A stretch of DNA of 5,714 nucleotides from an uncultured Altererythrobacter sp. (GTDB lineage Bacteria > Pseudomonadota > Alphaproteobacteria > Sphingomonadales > Sphingomonadaceae): the NCBI GenBank assembly GCA_938009055.1, contig CALLIO010000065.1, positions 1 to 5,714 on the forward strand, read 5' to 3'. Of this stretch, positions 1 to 5,714 are shown in pieces (positions within the stretch are counted from its first letter, which is position 1; the number at the start of each line of letters is the position of its first letter). The notes under the pieces were generated by a model. It searched no databases. It saw only the letters and a program-made list of their open reading frames with translations, and was not told the DNA's origin. Position numbers and translations under genes: made by a program.

Positions 1-3
1 GGC

Positions 4-3000
4 ATGGAATTATTTCTCATCATCGTGCTGGGCATTGTCGCCATTATCCAATGGGACAAGCACAAGCGGGTCGAGCGGCGGCTTGAAAACACCATCGAGT
101 CTTTCCGGCTCGAGCTTATCAAACTGCGCGGCGGCGAGACGGGTGATGACAGCGCAGATGTTCCCGCGCCAGAGCCGGATCAGGTTGCCGCTGAAGAGGT
201 TAGAGACCCACTGTCCGCACAGCCCGAAGTGGAGGACGCGCCCCTTGAAGCCGAACCTGCCCCAGAGCTTGAGCCCGTCTTAGCGGAGCAAGAGCCGGTT
301 AAAGAGGCAGCCTATACCGCCCCTGATGACGAAGTGCAGGTGCAAGAGGCTGAGCCATCTGAATATGAAGGTTCTGAGTATGAAACTCAAAATGTCGGCC
401 TAGCCTCGCGCTTCTCCTTCGACTTTGAAGACATTTTCGGACGGCGGCTACCGATCTGGGCAGGCGGATTTGCGCTAGCGATCGCAGGGATTTTCCTCGT
501 GCGTTATGCGATTGAGGCTGGCCTCATCACGCCGCTCGTGCGGGTATTGCTAAGCTTCATTTTCGGGCTTGGCCTGCTGGGCGGCGCAGAGGCAGCCTAT
601 CGTTATGAGCACAAATTGCGCGATCCGCGCGTACGCCAAGCCTTGGCGGGCGCTGGTCTCGCCACGCTATACGGTGCCTTTTACCTAGCGGGCACGGCTT
701 ACGGATTGATCGGAGCAAGCGCCGCCTTTGTGGGATTGGCTGCCGTGACAGCCGCCGCAATTGCGCTCTCCTTCCGGTTCGGATTGCCTTGCGCGGTGAT
801 CGGGCTTGTCGGCGGATTCGCCGCGCCTTTGATGGTCGATAGCGACACCGCAAACGTGCCGCTGCTTTCCTTCTACTTGGCATTGGTCGCAGGCGGATTG
901 GCTTGGACCGGACAAGCGCAAGGCCGCAGCTGGATGGGCTATGCCGCGCTGGCGCTTGGCCTTGGCTGGGGCGCCTTGATGATGTTCTCTGGCGTGTCGA
1001 GCAATTCAGATTTCGCAGCGCTTGGCATCTATCTGGTGGTTCTGGGTACGGTCCTCCCCGCTTTCCTCCATTCGAAGGGCGGGCCAAGCCTACCCAAACT
1101 GGCCGCAGGCGCCGTCGCAACATTGCAGATGGCCGTACTGGTCGATGATGCTGGCTTCGCGCCGCTCACATGGGGGCTTTATCTGCTGATCGGCGCTGCG
1201 CTGACCGCATTGGGCTGGCGCTATCCCGCATTGCGGCTAGGCGCGCTGGTGGCTGCTGGTCTAGGCCTATGGCTGCTGCTGATCTGGCCTGATCCCGATG
1301 CGCAATTCTTTGCGGTCATCGCTGCTGCGCAATTGGTGATCTTCGCGCTTGTCCCGCTGGCCTACCATTGGCTGGGCCGCGCGACCATGCTTGAGCTGGG
1401 ACAGCTAAGCGCGGTCAGCATCGTCACCGGCCTCATGATCTACACCAAGTTCGGCGGTTGGGGCGAGCTACCGCGCGAACCGGTGATGGCTGCCTGCATG
1501 GCGGGCCTTGCGGTGATCCCCGCTGCTGCATTCGCCATATCGTGGAAGCGGGGCGAGGAAGGTGAAACACGCCGCGCGCTGATCACCCTCGCACCTGCCG
1601 CAATCCTTGCGTTCAGCGCCCTGCTGCTGCTCACCCCTGCATGGCTTGCCCCAATCATGGCCGCAGTGGTCGCCGCAATGCTTGTGGCGCTATACAAAGC
1701 GCGCGAGGCAATGGCCCTTTCCATCGCAGCATGGGTGAGCGCGGCAGTCGTGCTCTTGGCGCTCGCTTCAACGCCCGATTTCCAGATCGAGGCCCTGCGA
1801 TTGGGCCCGGACGAGACACCGCTCGATACCATGCGTGCTCTGATCCGTTGGGGCGTGAGCGCCCTGCCCTTCCTCGCAATGGCCTGGATTGGCCGCAGCG
1901 AGGTCTCGCGCAGCTTTGGCGAGGGTCTATCCGTCGTCTTGATCTATGGCGCGATCTCGCAATGCGTCATCAGCGATGTACAAGCCTGGATTGTCGCGGG
2001 CGGAGCCATTGCGCTGTTCCTGTGGCAATCAGAGCGCCGCGCCGCATGGGCGACCGCGGGCATCTTTGCCGGATTCTGGGCGCTGTTAGCGATTGCCGAA
2101 TGGGTAAGCGCAGGCGCAGCAGCAACGATTGGCGATCCGTTTATGGCGTCCTCGGCTGTTGGCTATGTGGACATTGCGCTGAAGATCGCGCCGCTGGGCG
2201 CTGTTCTAGCGGTGCTGATGTGGAAAGGGCGCGGTGAGCGCATGGAATTTGTCGCGGCTGCAGCGCTTGGCCTTGGCCTGCTGGGAAGCATCACGCTCCA
2301 CAGTCTATACAAGCAAATCTTCGCCATCACTTCGCTGCTGCAATTTGAGCATTTCGGCATGGCAGAACGGTCCGTGTGGCAGGCATTGTTGGTGATGGCT
2401 GCTTTTGGCGCATCGCGGGTCCTCCCCAAGCATATTGGCAGACTGGTGTGCTTTGGCCTGATCGTATTGTCGCTGGCCCATTTCATTTGGTTCACTCTGG
2501 TCCTGCACAATCCGCTTGTGAGCGTGCAGCATGTTGGGCCCACACCGATAGCGAACTGGCTGCTGCTCGCTTATGGCACCGCCATTGCGGGCATCTGGCT
2601 AGCGCTGGAGCAATGGGAGGATCGGCCAAGGCTGGTGCGCTTATGTGCCGATGCCGTGACTATGGGGCTGCTGTCTTTGCTCGGCTATTCCTTGCTGCGG
2701 CAAGTCTTCGCCGGCTCAGTCCTTACCTCGACCGCAATTTCGCAAACCGAGAGCCTGCAAATCTCGCTGCTCGGCATTGTGCTGGCGCTTGGCTTCTTAT
2801 GGTGGGGTTCGGTTCGCAAACAACGCAGCTGGCGGATCGGATCGCTGGTGTTGATGCTGATCGCGGTGGTGAAAGTGTTCCTGATCGATGCCGCCGTGCT
2901 CGACGGATTGCTGCGCATCGCGAGCTTTATGGCACTGGGCTTCAGCCTGATCGGTATTGGCTGGGTCTATTCACGGCAATTGAAGCGCATAGAAACGCAA

Positions 3001-3009
3001 GACGCATAG
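4..3009 (+). CDS. DUF2339 family multi-spanning membrane protein
   Basis: Predicted inner-membrane protein of unknown function, 1001 residues. A hydrophobic N-terminal helix (about residues 3-17) is followed by a charged, probably coiled-coil stretch (18-42). Next comes a long Glu/Pro/Ala-rich, very acidic and probably disordered linker (about 43-133). From about residue 150 to the end the protein is almost continuous hydrophobic segments, probably more than twenty membrane helices. Family hallmarks I recognise are the WAGGFALAIAGIFLVRYAIE block (152-171), the RQALAGAGLATLYGAFYLAG block (211-230), and a C-terminal block with KVFLIDAAVLDGLLRIASF followed by a last helix and a short basic tail. 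No catalytic motif is visible. The ATG at 4 gives the hydrophobic N-terminus typical of the family. Only three bases precede it and the frame stays open to the edge, so neither the ribosome-binding site nor the promoter can be seen. It converges on rplA, so it is not part of the ribosomal operon. Family assignment is confident; function is unknown. Confidence 0.9.
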   Translation: MELFLIIVLGIVAIIQWDKHKRVERRLENTIESFRLELIKLRGGETGDDSADVPAPEPDQVAAEEVRDPLSAQPEVEDAPLEAEPAPELEPVLAEQEPVKEAAYTAPDDEVQVQEAEPSEYEGSEYETQNVGLASRFSFDFEDIFGRRLPIWAGGFALAIAGIFLVRYAIEAGLITPLVRVLLSFIFGLGLLGGAEAAYRYEHKLRDPRVRQALAGAGLATLYGAFYLAGTAYGLIGASAAFVGLAAVTAAAIALSFRFGLPCAVIGLVGGFAAPLMVDSDTANVPLLSFYLALVAGGLAWTGQAQGRSWMGYAALALGLGWGALMMFSGVSSNSDFAALGIYLVVLGTVLPAFLHSKGGPSLPKLAAGAVATLQMAVLVDDAGFAPLTWGLYLLIGAALTALGWRYPALRLGALVAAGLGLWLLLIWPDPDAQFFAVIAAAQLVIFALVPLAYHWLGRATMLELGQLSAVSIVTGLMIYTKFGGWGELPREPVMAACMAGLAVIPAAAFAISWKRGEEGETRRALITLAPAAILAFSALLLLTPAWLAPIMAAVVAAMLVALYKAREAMALSIAAWVSAAVVLLALASTPDFQIEALRLGPDETPLDTMRALIRWGVSALPFLAMAWIGRSEVSRSFGEGLSVVLIYGAISQCVISDVQAWIVAGGAIALFLWQSERRAAWATAGIFAGFWALLAIAEWVSAGAAATIGDPFMASSAVGYVDIALKIAPLGAVLAVLMWKGRGERMEFVAAAALGLGLLGSITLHSLYKQIFAITSLLQFEHFGMAERSVWQALLVMAAFGASRVLPKHIGRLVCFGLIVLSLAHFIWFTLVLHNPLVSVQHVGPTPIANWLLLAYGTAIAGIWLALEQWEDRPRLVRLCADAVTMGLLSLLGYSLLRQVFAGSVLTSTAISQTESLQISLLGIVLALGFLWWGSVRKQRSWRIGSLVLMLIAVVKVFLIDAAVLDGLLRIASFMALGFSLIGIGWVYSRQLKRIETQDA

Positions 3010-3040
3010 AAAAAGGGCTGGAAGCTCTCGCCCCCAGCCC
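3010..3040 (-). terminator. Factor-independent terminator of rplK-rplA, possibly bidirectional
   Basis: A perfect 7-bp inverted repeat, GGGCTGG (3015-3021) and CCAGCCC (3034-3040), flanks a 12-nt loop. Read leftward, the stem is followed directly by TTTTT (complement of 3010-3014), the classic shape of an intrinsic terminator, 111 nt past the rplA stop. Read rightward it starts 5 nt after the stop of the DUF2339 gene and is followed by the weaker T-rich run CTCATTTGTTT. It may therefore also end that transcript. The leftward direction is better supported. Confidence 0.7.
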
Positions 3041-3058
3041 CTCATTTGTTTCGCATTT

Positions 3059-3141
3059 CGGTTCCGAAGGAACCGCTAGGGCGACTGCCCGCCGGCCGGT
3101 TAGGCCGCGCCCGCGCAGGTGCGAGCGCAGCGAGCTAACCG
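3059..3141. repeat. Cluster of GC-rich inverted repeats between convergent genes
   Basis: Three inverted repeats lie side by side. CGGTTCC (3059-3065) pairs with GGAACCG (3069-3075) around a GAA triloop. GGGC (3079-3082) pairs with GCCC (3087-3090) around GACT. CGGTTAG (3097-3103) pairs with CTAACCG (3135-3141) around a 31-nt GC-rich loop. That loop also holds GCGAGC twice in direct orientation (3121-3126 and 3130-3135). No T-run follows any of them, so they do not look like terminators. The layout resembles dispersed intergenic palindromic repeats (REP-like elements) of other bacteria. Only one copy is in the window, so repetition in the genome is unproven. Confidence 0.5.
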
Positions 3142-3151
3142 TGAGCGAAAA

Positions 3152-3847
3152 TTACGCCCCTTCAACCTCGGCAAAGTCGATCTTGAGGCCAGGCCCCATC
3201 GTCGATGTGAGAGAGATTTTCTTCACATATTTGCCCTTCGCGCCTGAAGGCTTGGCCTTCACGATCGCTTGAGTCAGCGCGTCGAAATTCGCTTTGATGT
3301 CAGCATCCTTGAACGACATTTTTCCAATGCCGGTATGGATGATGCCCATCTTCTCAACGCGAAACTCAACCTGTCCGCCTTTGGCGTCCTTAACGGCTTG
3401 TTCCACGTTAGGAGTGACAGTGCCAAGCTTAGGGTTCGGCATCAGGCCTTTGGGACCAAGCACCTTACCAAGACGGCCCACAACGCCCATCATATCAGGG
3501 GTTGCGATCACGCGGTCATAATCGAGATTGCCCGCCTGCATGTCTTCCATCAAATCTTCTGCGCCAACCTTGTCAGCGCCAGCAGCGGTCGCCTTGTCAG
3601 CATTGTCGCCCTTGGCGAACACAGCGACCTTCACGTCCTTGCCTGTGCCAGCTGGGAGCGAGATCATGCCGCGAACCATTTGGTCAGCGTGGCGTGGATC
3701 GACACCCAGATTGATCGCCAGTTCAACGGTTTCGTCAAACTTCTTCGATGTGTGCTCGCGCAATGTCGCGATGGCTTCTTCAACCGTGTAGGTTTTCTCG
3801 CGGTCGAGCTCGGCGAATGCTTTTTGCTTTTTGTTCAGTTTTGCCAT
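3152..3847 (-). CDS. rplA: 50S ribosomal protein L1
   Basis: L1 binds the mobile stalk of 23S rRNA (helices 76-78), helps move deacylated tRNA out of the E site, and represses its own operon by binding the mRNA leader. The 231-residue product is normal length and complete. It starts MAKLNKKQKAFAEL and carries the L1 signature around residues 119-139 (GRLGKVLGPKGLMPNPKLG core). By comparison with the Thermus protein, the RNA-contacting positions are kept: Phe37 in the N-terminal part and the Thr-Met-Gly triplet at 216-218 near the C-terminus. I place the start at 3847 rather than at the in-frame ATG at 3868. The downstream ATG gives the family N-terminus and has a GGAGGG Shine-Dalgarno 8 nt upstream, while the longer form would overlap rplK and add seven unconserved residues. 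It is the second gene of the rplK-rplA operon, 4 nt after rplK, and the stop is TAA. rplJ-rplL do not follow; the next gene is convergent. Confidence 0.97.
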   Translation of the reverse strand: MAKLNKKQKAFAELDREKTYTVEEAIATLREHTSKKFDETVELAINLGVDPRHADQMVRGMISLPAGTGKDVKVAVFAKGDNADKATAAGADKVGAEDLMEDMQAGNLDYDRVIATPDMMGVVGRLGKVLGPKGLMPNPKLGTVTPNVEQAVKDAKGGQVEFRVEKMGIIHTGIGKMSFKDADIKANFDALTQAIVKAKPSGAKGKYVKKISLTSTMGPGLKIDFAEVEGA

Positions 3848-3851
3848 TGGA

Positions 3852-4280
3852 TCAGCCCTCCACCTCAAGGCCCATCGACTGCGCGGAGCCTTCGATGATT
3901 TTTATGGCCTGATCGATATCATTCGCGTTGAGGTCTTTCATTTTGGCCTCTGCGATTTCTTTCAGCTGGCTGCGCGAAATTTTGCCAACCTTGTCCTTGT
4001 TTGGTTCGCCCGAACCCTTTTTCACCTTGGCCGCTTTCTTTAGATAGTAGCTGGCTGGCGGGGTTTTCGTGGTGAAGCTGAACGAACGATCCGCATAGAC
4101 TGTGATGGTCGTAGGGATCGGAGCGTTCTTCTCAAGGTCCTGAGTAGCCGCGTTAAACGCCTTACAGAATTCCATGATGTTGACGCCGCGCTGACCCAAA
4201 GCAGGGCCGATTGGCGGTGACGGGTTTGCAGTGCCCGCGGGCACTTGCAGCTTGATATAGCCTTCAATCTTCTTGGCCAT
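3852..4280 (-). CDS. rplK: 50S ribosomal protein L11
   Basis: L11 forms the base of the GTPase-associated centre with 23S rRNA and the L10-L7/L12 stalk, where EF-Tu, EF-G and release factors act. In many bacteria it is also needed for RelA activation. The 142-residue product has the usual length. The N-terminal domain shows GTANPSPPIGPALGQRGVN (16-34), with the prolines of the thiostrepton/factor-binding face. The C-terminal rRNA-binding domain ends with the L11 signature KIIEGSAQSMGLEVE (127-141). The MAKK start keeps the N-terminal Ala and Lys that PrmA trimethylates in E. coli, and a lysine (Lys40) lies at the other known site. The ATG at 4280 has a strong AAAGGAGG 8 nt upstream. It is the first gene of a two-gene operon with rplA. 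secE-nusG, its usual upstream neighbours, are not directly upstream here. Feedback by L1 is expected through the structure at 4339-4370. Confidence 0.97.
   Translation of the reverse strand: MAKKIEGYIKLQVPAGTANPSPPIGPALGQRGVNIMEFCKAFNAATQDLEKNAPIPTTITVYADRSFSFTTKTPPASYYLKKAAKVKKGSGEPNKDKVGKISRSQLKEIAEAKMKDLNANDIDQAIKIIEGSAQSMGLEVEG
3856..3861 (-). promoter_or_regulatory. rplA ribosome-binding site inside the end of rplK
   Basis: GGAGGG on the minus strand lies 8 nt before the rplA ATG. It overlaps the last sense codons of rplK (GAG GGC), just before that gene's TGA at 3854-3852. It decides the rplA start. It also suggests translational coupling, because ribosomes ending rplK stop on top of the rplA initiation region. 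Confidence 0.85.
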
Positions 4281-4288
4281 GGTATTGG

Positions 4289-4296
4289 CCTCCTTT
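4289..4296 (-). promoter_or_regulatory. rplK ribosome-binding site
   Basis: AAAGGAGG on the minus strand, 8 nt upstream of the ATG at 4280, is a near-perfect Shine-Dalgarno, as expected for a highly expressed ribosomal protein gene. It fixes the rplK start. Confidence 0.85.
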
Positions 4297-4338
4297 CACA
4301 CTGTCAGGCGGGCTTTGTGGGCCTCGCCTTCATGTTAA

Positions 4339-4370
4339 GCGGTCTAACAAAGGCAAATGCCTTCTCCCGC
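4339..4370 (-). promoter_or_regulatory. Putative L1-binding leader structure (23S rRNA mimic)
   Basis: Read on the minus strand, the RNA GCGGGAG (4370-4364) is followed by a hairpin, AAGGCA-UU-UGCCUU (4363-4350). Then come the seven bases UGUUAGA (4349-4343) and CCGC (4342-4339). GCGG pairs with CCGC as an outer stem, leaving an asymmetric internal loop with GAG on one side and UGUUAGA on the other, directly capped by the inner stem. The L1 site of 23S rRNA has the same plan: GGUGGGAG, an inner helix, then UGAAAUACCACC, also with GAG opposite a seven-base U-G-rich/A-rich strand. The structure lies 58 nt before the rplK ATG, where L1 autoregulation is expected. The fold is drawn by eye; L1 binding is inferred from this similarity and from known L1 feedback on rplKA operons. 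Confidence 0.72.
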
Positions 4371-4378
4371 GTGGGATG

Positions 4379-4393
4379 CCCGCAATAAGCGGG
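4379..4393 (-). other. Small hairpin between the GEVED gene and the rplK leader structure
   Basis: On the minus strand CCCGC (4393-4389), loop TTATT, GCGGG (4383-4379) forms a 5-bp GC stem 47 nt past the stop of the upstream gene and just before the L1-type structure. No T-run follows it, so it is a poor intrinsic terminator. It could be part of the rplK 5' leader or a weak end for the upstream transcript. The remaining bases of the 4281-4440 gap show no clear motif; the rplK promoter should lie in or just upstream of this gap, but no convincing -35/-10 pair stands out. Confidence 0.35.
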
Positions 4394-4440
4394 ACAGCGC
4401 GCATTAGCGTTTCGCGCGCGCATTGCAAGCGTGTTTTGCG

Positions 4441-5714
4441 CTATTTGATCTGCGCGCGGAATTGCAATTGAAAGCTGGGATTGGGCGTTCCGCTCTGGAA
4501 TATGCCCTTGGGATTGAAGCAAACATAAGTGATTGCATCGTCATATCCGCTGGACGCTGGATAGTTACAGTCAAGAAAGCTCGCCGGTTCGCTTGCGCTA
4601 TCGGAAAAGCGCACGTCACTCACAGGATCAAATGTCAGGCCCGAACCCGAATGGCTGAAGATCACCCGGTCGCTGCCCGCCCCTGCGCCATTGGCATCGC
4701 CGTTGAAAAAGATCGCCTCGTCCGGCAGCGTATCGAACACGAAAACGCTGTCATTATCAGCCGAACCCTCGCCGATATTGGTCACATCGATGGTGTAGAG
4801 CACTTCATTACCGGGGATGTGAAACTGCGCCGATGCTGGCGCGCCGCTATCGACAAAGGGGGCAGAGCTTTTCGCGATCGACAAGACAGCCTGACCGATG
4901 ATTGTGATCCTTGTATCCTCGACTTCGCCATTGCCCCAATCACCACCCGGGCCAAGCGTGCCGGAAGGATTGTCGGTAGAATAGCGCACCCGCGCATGGC
5001 GCACGCCCAATGTCGCGGTGGCAGGCACGGTGAAGAACAATGTCTGCGTGCCAGCGCTTACCGCCGTATCGGCGATGACTCGTTCCGCTGCGCTCCAACT
5101 GCCATTTCCATCGTAGTCGACCCACACATTGACATAGCCGGCAGCCGTCGCGGTCACTTCCAATGGGTTGCTGGCAAAACGGATCAGCTCGCTACTGGTG
5201 CCAAGGCCAAAGCGAACCCCGTTTTCATCGTCGCTGCCGTCATTGTCATCGCCATTGGACAAGGTGCTTGGCTGACCATCCGTCTCTGCATCCGCGCTGG
5301 AGCCAAGAAATGCGCCAGCGCTGATCCGGTGCGCGGCTCCATTGTCAGCGCGCAGAACCGAGAAGGTTGAGGGTGCATCGCCATAATCGCACAAGGGCGC
5401 GATCACGACAGCATCAATGAAATTGCCCACGGTGGCGCTGTTGGCGGCCGTGCTGATCGCGCGAAACTGAAAGCGAGTGCTGGTCTGACCGGCAGGCACA
5501 ACATAGGTTCCGGTGTAGACACTCCACGACGTATTGCCGGTTGAAAATGTGCCCTGATTGGCCAGCGAACTGCCCGGCGCGCCCATCTCAACCCGGATCC
5601 GGTCAACACCTGCGCGGCCGCGATGGGCAAAGCTCCAAACGATCTCAGAACCCGGTGTCGTGACAATGTCTTGAAACAAGGCCCCCACAGCCGATGCATT
5701 CACCTCGGCGTGCT
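4441..5714 (-). CDS. GEVED / DUF11-like domain surface or secreted protein, N-terminus beyond window
   Basis: This is the C-terminal part of a larger protein. The frame is open to the right edge. The first possible start inside the window is a GTG at 5703, but it falls within a conserved domain and so is unlikely to be the true start. Numbering from that GTG, residues 1-103 form a beta-rich domain with YQDIVTTPG-like and WSFAHRGRAG (23-32) motifs, seen in extracellular jelly-roll-like modules. CDYGDAP (105-111) opens the next part, followed by an Asp-rich loop GDDNDGSDDENG (151-162). A GEVED domain spans about 188-268, with the calcium-loop-like DYDGNGSW (196-203) and the name motif GEVED at 259-263. 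Residues 271-420 look like a DUF11-type Ig-like module (VLYTIDVTNIGEGSADN, 301-317). No C-terminal membrane anchor or sorting signal follows; the protein ends on a beta strand with TAG. A signal peptide would be expected upstream. Adhesion or structural roles are usual guesses for such proteins, but nothing here proves one. Confidence 0.85.
   Translation of the reverse strand, partial: HAEVNASAVGALFQDIVTTPGSEIVWSFAHRGRAGVDRIRVEMGAPGSSLANQGTFSTGNTSWSVYTGTYVVPAGQTSTRFQFRAISTAANSATVGNFIDAVVIAPLCDYGDAPSTFSVLRADNGAAHRISAGAFLGSSADAETDGQPSTLSNGDDNDGSDDENGVRFGLGTSSELIRFASNPLEVTATAAGYVNVWVDYDGNGSWSAAERVIADTAVSAGTQTLFFTVPATATLGVRHARVRYSTDNPSGTLGPGGDWGNGEVEDTRITIIGQAVLSIAKSSAPFVDSGAPASAQFHIPGNEVLYTIDVTNIGEGSADNDSVFVFDTLPDEAIFFNGDANGAGAGSDRVIFSHSGSGLTFDPVSDVRFSDSASEPASFLDCNYPASSGYDDAITYVCFNPKGIFQSGTPNPSFQLQFRAQIK

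Noticed and set aside
1440..1832. Antisense open frame within the DUF2339 gene.
   Set aside because: Low-complexity Ala/Ser/Arg product opposite hydrophobic codons; no motif and no initiation signal.
2376..3272. Long forward open frame overlapping the end of the DUF2339 gene and the end of rplA.
   Set aside because: It overlaps two well-supported genes in other frames, is rich in Arg/Ala/Cys/Trp as expected of a GC-rich shadow frame, and crosses a terminator and repeats.
3848..3868. Upstream in-frame ATG at 3868 as the rplA start (seven extra residues).
   Set aside because: It lies inside rplK, lacks a well-placed Shine-Dalgarno, and adds residues not typical of L1; the ATG at 3847 has both the right spacing and the family N-terminus.
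4350..4363. AAGGCA-AA-TGCCTT palindrome as a terminator of the GEVED gene.
   Set aside because: Only TGTT follows on the minus strand, and the palindrome is better explained as the inner helix of the L1-type leader structure.
4401..4428. Possible rplK promoter on the minus strand: TTGCAA (4428-4423), 16-nt spacer, TAATGC (4406-4401).
   Set aside because: The -10 match is poor and the GC-rich spacer contains simple GCGC runs. The position suits a start before the L1-type structure, but the motif is too weak to annotate.
4423..5370. Forward 315-codon open frame opposite the GEVED gene.
   Set aside because: The opposite strand encodes recognisable domains throughout. This frame shows no domain, has high Arg/Ala/Ile content typical of an antisense shadow, and has no clear ribosome-binding site.

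Overview
The window comes from a GC-rich Gram-negative bacterium, most likely an alphaproteobacterium. The L1 and L11 sequences and the overall composition remind me of the Sphingomonadales (Erythrobacter-like marine bacteria), but that placement is recognition from memory, not an alignment.

Layout from left to right: (1) A forward 1001-residue multi-spanning inner-membrane protein of the DUF2339 family fills 4-3009. (2) A short convergent intergenic stretch (3010-3151) carries a factor-independent terminator, best oriented for the leftward ribosomal operon, and a GC-rich cluster of inverted repeats. (3) The ribosomal protein operon rplK-rplA (L11, L1) reads leftward from 4280 to 3152. The two genes lie 4 nt apart, and the rplA Shine-Dalgarno sits inside the last codons of rplK. 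(4) A 160-nt rplK upstream region (4281-4440) contains a compact RNA structure that closely mimics the L1-binding stalk of 23S rRNA, the expected site for feedback control by L1. (5) A leftward secreted or surface-type protein with a GEVED domain and a DUF11-like C-terminal domain runs off the right edge (4441-5714); its N-terminus is outside the window.

The functional core is the L11-L1 operon with its leader. L1 made in excess over 23S rRNA is expected to bind the leader mimic and repress its own operon, and the tight rplK/rplA junction would pass this repression to rplA. The flanking membrane protein and GEVED protein have no evident link to translation. The sequence shows no CRISPR array, transposase, tRNA or rRNA gene, and no candidate for a wholly new system. 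The most informative non-coding signal is the rRNA-mimicking leader.
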